Positions 57,678 through 64,000 of a stretch of 64,000 nt of DNA are shown piece by piece. The notes under the pieces were generated by a model. It was not told the DNA's origin, made no database searches, and saw only the letters and a program-made list of their open reading frames with translations. Each line of letters begins with the position of its first letter. The stretch's first letter is position 1. A program made the position numbers and the translations under genes. Source of the DNA: Shewanella canadensis (GTDB lineage: Bacteria > Pseudomonadota > Gammaproteobacteria > Enterobacterales > Shewanellaceae); contig NZ_RXNU01000003.1 of the NCBI RefSeq assembly GCF_003966225.1, positions 434,001 to 498,000 on the forward strand, in the 5' to 3' direction.

Positions 57678-59597
57678 TTGAGTTTAGTTCGTATTAATAG
57701 TGGTTCGTTAGCGTATGGCTATACACCATTATTGCAAAAAGCCGATTTTACCATCGAACCCGGCGAGCGAGTGTGTATCGTTGGTCGAAATGGTGCTGGC
57801 AAATCGAGCTTAATGAAGGTATTGAGTGGTGATGTATTACTCGACGAGGGCGAATTTAACATAGCTACAGATGTTAAAGTGAGTCGTTTACAGCAAGATC
57901 CCCCTAAGGCTGATAAGGGGTCTGTCTATTCCTATATTTCTGCAGGTCTGCAAGAAGTAGGGGAGAAGTTGGAGCGTTATCATCAGTTGGCCCATGATCT
58001 TGGCAGTGCAGATCCTGAGCAGATGGAGCGTATGCTCAAGCAGATGGAGCGTTTGCAAGAGGATATTGATCACCTCAATGGTTGGCAGCTTGATAGCCGA
58101 ATCAACCAGAACTGTGAATTATTAGGTTTAGACCCTGACAGTGCTCTATCTGAATTGTCGGGTGGCTGGCAACGTAAAGTAGCACTCGCCCGAGCGCTGG
58201 TTAGCGAACCTGATCTACTTCTTTTAGATGAACCGACTAACCATCTTGATATCGATACGATCGAATGGCTTGAGCAGTTCTTAATGAGCTATAAAGGTGC
58301 AATTGTTTTTGTGAGTCACGATAGGGGGTTTATTTCAAGAATGGCGACCCGAATCGTGGATCTTGATCGTGGCGTTGTGACCTCTTGGCCTGGAAATTAT
58401 CAAGCATATTTAGATGGTAAAGTTGAATGGTTGAGAGTTGAAGCAGAGCAAAATGCACACTTCGATAAAAAACTAGCCGATGAAGAGACGTGGATCCGTC
58501 AAGGTGTGAAAGCGAGACGAACCCGAAATGAGGGTAGGGTACGCGCGCTTAAAGCACTGCGAGTAGAGCGTATGGCACGCCTTAATCGTCAAGGCTCCGC
58601 TAAGATGGCGGTTGCGGATACCGATCGCTCCGGTAAGTTAGTATTCGATATTGAAGATCTAAATTACAATCTTCCAGATAAGAATCTGGTTAAAAATTTC
58701 ACGACTTCAGTCATGCGCGGTGACCGAATTGCGCTTATTGGACCTAATGGCTGTGGTAAATCGACATTAGTAAAATTACTTATTGGTCAGCTAGAAGCTC
58801 AGTCGGGGAGTGTTAAAGTCGGTACCAAACTCGAAATTGCCTATTTCGATCAGTACCGCGAAGCACTCGATCCTGAGAAGACAGTGGAAGAAAATGTCGG
58901 CGAAGGTAAGAAGACCATTACTATTAATGGTCAAGACCGTCATATTCTGAGTTATTTGCAGGATTTCTTGTTTTCACCGATGAGAGCAAGAACACCGGTT
59001 AAAGCACTCTCAGGCGGTGAAAAGAATAGACTACTGTTAGCACGTCTACTGCTAAGACCCGCTAATTTAATTATTCTTGATGAGCCGACGAACGACCTTG
59101 ATATTGAGACCTTAGAGTTGTTAGAGTCACTACTTGCTGATTATCCTGGCACCTTACTTATCGTCAGCCATGATCGAGCCTTTATCGATAATACTGTGAC
59201 TAGTAGTTGGTGGTTCACGGGTAACGGTGGTTGGGCTGAATATGTTGGCGGTTATCAAGATGCCGTGTCTCAAGGAGCAAAGTTTTATTCTGAGGAACCT
59301 CAAGAGACAAAGAGTGTCCAACCTGTCGAGGTTGAGGCCAAAGAGGTTAAAACCCCAGTAAAAGCTAAAGTTGAAAAGAAGCTATCGTATAAGTTACAGC
59401 GCGAGCTCGAATCGTTGCCAGCCACCATGGAGCAGTTAGAGCAAGAGGTTGAAGCTTTACAGGAAAAGATTAGTGCGCCAGAGTTTTATGCTCAGGATCA
59501 AGATAAAATTAACCTTCAACTCGAGCTGCTAGCCAATAAAGAGCAGGAGTTGGAAGTTTGCTTTGAGCGATGGGAAGAACTTGAGTCGCTCAAGTAA
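57678..59597 (+). CDS. uup: ABC-F ATPase Uup
   Basis: 639 residues, TTG start with AGGAG at 57667-57671. Two ABC domains: GRNGAGKSS, LSGGWQRKVALARAL and LLLDEPTNHLD in the first, GPNGCGKST, LSGGEKNRLLLARLL and ILDEPTNDLD in the second. A linker with charged helix (about 230-300) lies between and a C-terminal coiled coil (about 560-639) follows. No membrane parts. ABC-F proteins act on the ribosome; Uup affects precise excision of transposons and ribosome assembly in E. coli. Last in the rlmL-grx-uup run. Confidence 0.95.
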   Translation: MSLVRINSGSLAYGYTPLLQKADFTIEPGERVCIVGRNGAGKSSLMKVLSGDVLLDEGEFNIATDVKVSRLQQDPPKADKGSVYSYISAGLQEVGEKLERYHQLAHDLGSADPEQMERMLKQMERLQEDIDHLNGWQLDSRINQNCELLGLDPDSALSELSGGWQRKVALARALVSEPDLLLLDEPTNHLDIDTIEWLEQFLMSYKGAIVFVSHDRGFISRMATRIVDLDRGVVTSWPGNYQAYLDGKVEWLRVEAEQNAHFDKKLADEETWIRQGVKARRTRNEGRVRALKALRVERMARLNRQGSAKMAVADTDRSGKLVFDIEDLNYNLPDKNLVKNFTTSVMRGDRIALIGPNGCGKSTLVKLLIGQLEAQSGSVKVGTKLEIAYFDQYREALDPEKTVEENVGEGKKTITINGQDRHILSYLQDFLFSPMRARTPVKALSGGEKNRLLLARLLLRPANLIILDEPTNDLDIETLELLESLLADYPGTLLIVSHDRAFIDNTVTSSWWFTGNGGWAEYVGGYQDAVSQGAKFYSEEPQETKSVQPVEVEAKEVKTPVKAKVEKKLSYKLQRELESLPATMEQLEQEVEALQEKISAPEFYAQDQDKINLQLELLANKEQELEVCFERWEELESLK

Positions 59598-59625
59598 GAC
59601 TAAAATAATAATGGGAATAGCGTTA

Positions 59626-61488
59626 ATGAAGTTTAAACTGGATAAAGCCCTTTCATTAGTTGCCGTAGGCGTAATTGGTGTTCTTCAGGGCGCTCATGCC
59701 GCGCCAGTCTATGAAATTAAAAACATCGAAGATTTCGATCTTAACGGCACGCTGGAAAGCACTCGTAATGGATATGGTATGGCAGTCAATGCCGATAACA
59801 AATCTGTCGGAGTTTCAAAAGGTAAGAAGAAGCTCGATACTTCTGAAGAAGATGATAATGGTGTGATTGATATCGAAGATGGTATCGCCGATGCTGAGAA
59901 GATCACCTATTCTATCGATGAGCCGATTAAAGCAAACAACTTCACTTTTACCTCCGATGAGAATGGCGCATCGGGTGCCTGGATACCCACGTTTGATAGC
60001 GTGAACGACACTACGCCGCCAAAAGATACCGTTCCTGATGTTCCTGAGTCAATCAATTCTGTCGATGTTAATTACTACGACATAAATGACGCCGGAGTCA
60101 AAATTGGTTCCATGACCTCCCCGGAGCAGAAAGTCGAATACACAGGTGATACCGCCGATCAAGATTACTGGTATTACCGGGAGTTTGAAGAGCGAGGTTT
60201 TGCTAAGACTGCCAGTGGTAGCGAGATAGAACTATTACCCCCATTAACTGAATATGTAAAAGACAGCGACACGGTTAATGTCGGTGGGTATTCGGTGGCT
60301 ACGGCCATTAATGCAACAAACCTTATCACAGGTTATGCTGGTACCGAGCTGTCAAAAACGGCAAAAGAGAAGCTAGACAGCTGTATATCTGGTGATACGT
60401 ACCCGGTAGATGTGTGTATTCAAGATGAGCAATATCCCGATAACAATGGTTATAGCAGCATTCAGTATGATGTGCGTGCCTATGTGTGGCAATTGGGCGC
60501 CGATGATGCAGTGACTGAAACTAAAGAGCTACCATTAGGTCTGACTTCAACATCTGACACTGTGTTCAGAGCGCAGGGATTGGGCGTGAATGCCGAAGGA
60601 GTGGTGGTTGGTCGCTCTCACGTCTATCGCAACGATGATAAAGATAAACTCGCATATGATTCTGCATACTGGACAAAGAACGGTGACGGTAACTATGAGT
60701 ATCACTGGATCTCAATGATAGACGATAGATTTAGTTCTATCGCCTATGACATCAATGACAGTGGCATACTGGTAGGTAGTTATCAGCAGTATCTGGAAGG
60801 TTATGTTCGTGATAAGTTTTTCTATTTCGACACCAATAATCCAGATAGTGAAATCGTCACACCTAACGACTTTTATAACACGACTTCAGATCTAAGCAGT
60901 AAAGCTAAAGACATCAACAATAAAGGTCAGGTCGTCGGATTTATCGAGACGACGCATGATAAAGAGAAGCCGCGTCCGAAAGAGGGATTTCTGTTCGACA
61001 AGTCGACCAGCGAGTTTAGCAACTTAAATAAGTTGCTAACCTGTGAGTCGAAAGGGTTTGTTAAAAACTCAGACGGTGACTGGGTGCGTAATAAGATAGA
61101 AGTTAAAGACGGCACCGGAGTGACACTGACCTATAGCAGTGACATCAAGGTCGTTGAAGCTAACAGCATCAATGAAGATGGCACCATTGTCGGCACGGCC
61201 TTTATTCGTAAGCCGCTGTATAAATACGATGTCGATGGCAATCTGGTTATCGGTGAAAATGGTGAAGCGGTATTTGAAGTTAATGGCTATGGCGACCCAT
61301 TAACTTCTTATCTGCCTCGCATGGTGGTCCTGCAGCCCAATGGCGCTGAGGCTGATGAATCATTCGTCAATGCGAATAACTGTGTCGATGATAACGGTGA
61401 TCCAGAGGATTATAAGCGTAAAGGGGCTGCCAGTTTTGCGTGGTTGTTCGCCTTACCACTACTTTGGTTCCGCCGCAGGTTTAAGTAG
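59626..61488 (+). CDS. DUF3466 family secreted protein
   Basis: 620 residues from ATG 59626; the longer frame starts inside uup and lacks a signal. A signal peptide (about 1-25, ending GAHA) precedes repeated beta motifs of the form D-I-N-x-x-G-x-x-V-G (DINDSGILVGSY, DINNKGQVVGF, SINEDGTIVGTA), as seen in extracellular beta-propeller proteins. The C-terminus has a short anchor: KGAASFAWLFALPLLWF followed by RRR, like the GlyGly-CTERM signals handled by rhombosortase, though the glycine pair is replaced by GA. Many Asp residues suggest calcium. Function unknown. Confidence 0.85.
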   Translation: MKFKLDKALSLVAVGVIGVLQGAHAAPVYEIKNIEDFDLNGTLESTRNGYGMAVNADNKSVGVSKGKKKLDTSEEDDNGVIDIEDGIADAEKITYSIDEPIKANNFTFTSDENGASGAWIPTFDSVNDTTPPKDTVPDVPESINSVDVNYYDINDAGVKIGSMTSPEQKVEYTGDTADQDYWYYREFEERGFAKTASGSEIELLPPLTEYVKDSDTVNVGGYSVATAINATNLITGYAGTELSKTAKEKLDSCISGDTYPVDVCIQDEQYPDNNGYSSIQYDVRAYVWQLGADDAVTETKELPLGLTSTSDTVFRAQGLGVNAEGVVVGRSHVYRNDDKDKLAYDSAYWTKNGDGNYEYHWISMIDDRFSSIAYDINDSGILVGSYQQYLEGYVRDKFFYFDTNNPDSEIVTPNDFYNTTSDLSSKAKDINNKGQVVGFIETTHDKEKPRPKEGFLFDKSTSEFSNLNKLLTCESKGFVKNSDGDWVRNKIEVKDGTGVTLTYSSDIKVVEANSINEDGTIVGTAFIRKPLYKYDVDGNLVIGENGEAVFEVNGYGDPLTSYLPRMVVLQPNGAEADESFVNANNCVDDNGDPEDYKRKGAASFAWLFALPLLWFRRRFK

Positions 61489-61506
61489 AACATAAATCTT
61501 AAAAAG

Positions 61507-61532
61507 TCGAGGCAAATGCCTCGATTTTTTTT
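61507..61532 (+). terminator. Rho-independent terminator of the DUF3466 gene
   Basis: TCGAGGCA (61507-61514), AA, TGCCTCGA (61517-61524), then eight T. A classic terminator 18 bases after the stop. Confidence 0.95.
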
Positions 61533-61664
61533 GTTCAAAAAACTCAACAGCTTAAATAATAACCGTTAAAAATCGTTAAATATTGATTGATTTTGAGTTC
61601 AAAAAACTCTATTTATATTAAGTGAAGCTATTGCTTCTTTGTATGTAGAACAGAGGATGCTTGC

Positions 61665-61841
61665 ATGAAGAGACAAAAAAGAGATCGTTTAGATAGAGCT
61701 TTTTCGAAAGGATTTCAGGCTGGAGTTGGCGGCCGCTCAAAGGAGAATTGTCCTTATTCGACACTTGACTCGAAGTCACAATGGTTAGGGGGTTGGCGTG
61801 AAGGAGTAGATGGCCGGCTAACTGGCTTATTCAATAAATAA
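61665..61841 (+). CDS. rmf: Ribosome modulation factor RMF
   Basis: 58 residues, against 55 in E. coli. MKRQKRDRLDRAFSKGF, AGVGGRSKENCPY and SQWLGGWREG are the strongly conserved segments. RMF joins 70S ribosomes into inactive 100S dimers in stationary phase. AGAGGA at 61651 is the ribosome site. The leader has two copies of TTCAAAAAACTC (61534-61545 and 61598-61609). The neighbours fabA and lonH on the other strand keep the E. coli order rmf-fabA-lonH. Confidence 0.96.
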   Translation: MKRQKRDRLDRAFSKGFQAGVGGRSKENCPYSTLDSKSQWLGGWREGVDGRLTGLFNK

Positions 61842-61922
61842 CGCAGCATTTTTGCCCTCCGGCCTCATCATATATAGCTATAAGTGAGTTAAGAGGGCAT
61901 TTTTATGGACGAAAGAAAGTCC

Positions 61923-62438
61923 TTAGAAAGAAGATGTATCTGTGAATATACCCACTTTGAGATCTTTTGCACTGTAGATCTCACGTCCGTCAACTTCCAT
62001 CGTTGCATCGGCAATACCCATTACCAACTTTCGATATACTTTACGTTTAATCGTCAGCTTATAAGTCACTTTTTTAGCATCTGGTAGTACCTGGCCTGTG
62101 AACTTAACCTCACCTACGCCCAATGCGCGTCCTTTGCCTTCAGCACCTTCCCAGCCCAGGAAGAAACCGACCAGTTGCCATAATGCATCTAAACCCAGAC
62201 AACCAGGCATGACAGGATCGCCCGAAAAGTGACAGCCGAAAAACCACAGGTCAGGGTTAATATCTAGCTCTGCTACAATTTCGCCCTTACCGAATTCACC
62301 GCCATCTGCATTAATTTTGGTGATCCTATCCATCATCAACATGTTGTCTATAGGTAGACGTGGAGAGCTTTTACCAAATAACTCTCCATGTCCGCAGGCT
62401 ATTAGGTCTTTTTTATTGAAACTGTTCGCTTTACTCAT
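61923..62438 (-). CDS. fabA: 3-hydroxydecanoyl-ACP dehydratase/isomerase FabA
   Basis: 171 residues, the same size as E. coli FabA. Active-site His70 (in [13 protein letters not shown]) and Asp84 (LGLDALWQ) are in place. It dehydrates 3-hydroxydecanoyl-ACP and isomerises the double bond, the branch point for unsaturated fatty acids. It is controlled by the FabR-like site listed below. Monocistronic in appearance. Confidence 0.97.
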   Translation of the reverse strand: MSKANSFNKKDLIACGHGELFGKSSPRLPIDNMLMMDRITKINADGGEFGKGEIVAELDINPDLWFFGCHFSGDPVMPGCLGLDALWQLVGFFLGWEGAEGKGRALGVGEVKFTGQVLPDAKKVTYKLTIKRKVYRKLVMGIADATMEVDGREIYSAKDLKVGIFTDTSSF

Positions 62439-62477
62439 CGATATACTTCACTTCAGCAATTTTTAGAACTCAAGATT

Positions 62478-62495
62478 AGCGAACACGTGTAAGCT
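62478..62495. promoter_or_regulatory. FabR-like operator upstream of fabA
   Basis: AGCGAACACGTGTAAGCT, a near-perfect palindrome 40 bases before the fabA start. It fits the FabR recognition pattern AGC-x-x-ACACGTGT-x-x-GCT known from E. coli fabA and fabB. It points to repression of unsaturated fatty acid synthesis by FabR with unsaturated acyl-ACP. Confidence 0.75.
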
Positions 62496-62507
62496 AAACA
62501 ACTCCGA

Positions 62508-64000
62508 TCAGCTGGAAAAGCTTAATTTTTCGACTAGCTTCGCAAAAAAACTTTTTTCTTCATCCTGATAACCGGCTAATCCAGCGAGACGGCCCTGAAC
62601 TAATCCATATAGCGAATCTTCCGGGAAGTTATTATCTTTATCGGCAATCCCCGCGTTGATATTCATTAGTCGTTCAACTGCTTCATCGATATGTTCAATT
62701 TCATACAGGTGAAACTCACCCGCTGTAACGGCTTCTATCAGTTGTGGACTGAGGTTAAGTTGTTGAGTATTCGATTTCGGGATGATGACACCTTGGGTAC
62801 CGGTTAAGCCACGACGTGAACATAGATTAAAAAAGCCCTCAATTTTCTCGTTAACTCCACCTATGGCTTGCACGTTTCCAAATTGATCGAGTGCTCCGGT
62901 TACTGCAATACCTTGATCGATGGGCTTTTCTGTAATAGCCGATATCAGGCAGCAATACTCGGCAAGCGAAGCACTGTCGCCATCGATCTCTTGATATGAT
63001 TGCTCAAAGACGATGTTTGCATTCAAATGAAGAGGTGCATCTTTACCGAAGATCCTGTAAAGACAAGACGAGAGGATCATCATTCCCTTCGCATGAATGT
63101 TGCCACCGAGTTCAGATTTTCTTTCGATATCGGCAACCTCACCATCACCATAATGGACTGAAGCTGTGATCCTGGCCGGCTCACCATAACTGTACTCGAC
63201 AGTTTCCAGCACAGTGAGCCCGTTTATTTGGCCGACCATAAACTTATCTGTGGGTAAGTTAATAAATTTGTCGTCAAAATTTTGAGCCGACAACATTTCA
63301 GAAGCATTATGCCTGCTCTGATGTTTTTTCAATGCATGAATAATGGATTCACCAGTGATCTCCTCTTGCCCAGAATAAGCCTTAGCCTGAGCTAACAGGT
63401 GTCCAATTTGCGACGATAGTAGTGAAAGTCTTTGTTGATGGTCGGCTATTCGGGCACTGTATGAGAAGAGCGGAACAAGGGCAGATTGAGACAGGGTGGT
63501 ATCTACACTGGCTGTAACGGCTAATAACCAGCATGCATAATCATCTTCAGAATGATGGCCTAAATCGAGTTCGTTGACCATCTCTCCGAGTAACGGGAAA
63601 TGTAATGAAAACTGTGGTTCTTCAACCCAGCAGAGACTAAATTGTGTACTGGATCCGACAAGTACGATTTTACAATTGAGAGGAAGAGCCGGGAGAGTGG
63701 AATGAACATGGTACTGTCTATGGGTCAGTATTTCTAAAAGGAGGTCCCATAACCCTTCACGTTTCCAGAGTGATTCGGCGCAAATAAATAGATAGTGACA
63801 TTGTGCGAGCGCCCCGGGAATATATTGAGTCTTACTATTGCCCGTTTCATTACTGCTTTGAGCGAGTCTTCCGACGAGATCTGCGCGTTTAATGTTACCG
63901 GAAAGGTATTGATAGGGTTGATTTTTGGTTGAGAATATATCCCCAAGTGCGGCTGAGTCGTCGTTTTTCCAATCAAAGGTTAATTGCTTGTTGCTTATTG
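62508..64000 (-). CDS. lonH: Lon-family protease LonH (YcbZ), C-terminal part
   Basis: 497 codons are visible; the frame runs off the right edge, so the N-terminus is missing (E. coli 586). A degenerate AAA-like part (about the first 290 visible residues, with FICAESLWKREGLW and CKIVLVGSS) precedes the Lon proteolytic domain: ELGGNIHAKGMMIL, the catalytic serine in DGDSASLAEYC and the lysine in GGVNEKIEGFF. It lies directly upstream of fabA on the same strand, 70 bases away. YcbZ has a Lon-type protease domain but lacks a full ATPase site. Confidence 0.93.
   Translation of the reverse strand, partial: ISNKQLTFDWKNDDSAALGDIFSTKNQPYQYLSGNIKRADLVGRLAQSSNETGNSKTQYIPGALAQCHYLFICAESLWKREGLWDLLLEILTHRQYHVHSTLPALPLNCKIVLVGSSTQFSLCWVEEPQFSLHFPLLGEMVNELDLGHHSEDDYACWLLAVTASVDTTLSQSALVPLFSYSARIADHQQRLSLLSSQIGHLLAQAKAYSGQEEITGESIIHALKKHQSRHNASEMLSAQNFDDKFINLPTDKFMVGQINGLTVLETVEYSYGEPARITASVHYGDGEVADIERKSELGGNIHAKGMMILSSCLYRIFGKDAPLHLNANIVFEQSYQEIDGDSASLAEYCCLISAITEKPIDQGIAVTGALDQFGNVQAIGGVNEKIEGFFNLCSRRGLTGTQGVIIPKSNTQQLNLSPQLIEAVTAGEFHLYEIEHIDEAVERLMNINAGIADKDNNFPEDSLYGLVQGRLAGLAGYQDEEKSFFAKLVEKLSFSS

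Overview
The window reads as chromosome of a marine gammaproteobacterium, most likely Shewanella or a close relative. The evidence is gene content and order: a marine-type dedicated sortase system; DUF2986, DUF2835 and DUF3466 proteins; a GDH-180 type glutamate dehydrogenase; and the block pyrD-zapC-rlmKL-uup-rmf-fabA-lonH, which follows the E. coli 21-22 min region. The genus call comes from family knowledge, not from a database search. There is no rRNA operon, no intact insertion sequence, no prophage and no CRISPR array.

Layout. 1-5028 (minus): tamA and the 5' part of tamB, overlapping start to stop. 5164-6571 (plus): periplasmic isoaspartyl peptidase and a tiny DUF2986 protein. 6727-10949 (minus): a compact four-gene operon of unknown function, made of a membrane-anchored coiled-coil protein, a TerB-like protein, a second coiled-coil protein, and a 628-residue protein with an HNH-like motif and a hydrophobic C-terminal half. 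This is the best candidate for an undescribed system. 11711-20546: a loose mix of small membrane protein, nucleoside phosphorylase, LysR regulator, U32 peptidase-family protein, serine beta-lactamase-like hydrolase, S51 peptidase and metC, with a MITE-like repeat at 13106-13440. 20672-27698: the complete proteobacterial dedicated sortase system (histidine kinase and response regulator on minus; OmpA-like protein, LPXTG-type vWA target and class GN sortase on plus). 27761-32802 (minus): a diguanylate cyclase and the lipid-transport set letB plus letA, with letA split into two genes. 33008-39812 (plus): SOS-controlled yebG, msrC, proQ, prc, pepN and a DUF2835 gene. 40140-47002 (plus): a four-gene envelope cluster, DUF1302 / DUF1329 / Ycf48-like / MMPL transporter. 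47268-53889 (plus): gdhB, pyrD, zapC.

54180-55137 (minus) is a tRNA array with a clear stable-RNA promoter. Three identical-type initiator tRNA-fMet genes alternate with three 105-nt tRNA-like elements that share both tRNA ends but have a replaced core. 55312-59597 (plus): rlmKL, a glutaredoxin-like gene and uup in tight succession. 59626-61841 (plus): DUF3466 protein and rmf. 61923-64000 (minus): fabA, with a FabR-like operator, and the C-terminal part of lonH.

A theme is the cell envelope: outer-membrane assembly (TamAB), inter-membrane lipid transport (LetAB), surface protein sorting (sortase system), a likely lipid or hydrophobic-compound export cluster, and fatty acid control (fabA). 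The rest is core translation, proteolysis and nitrogen metabolism.
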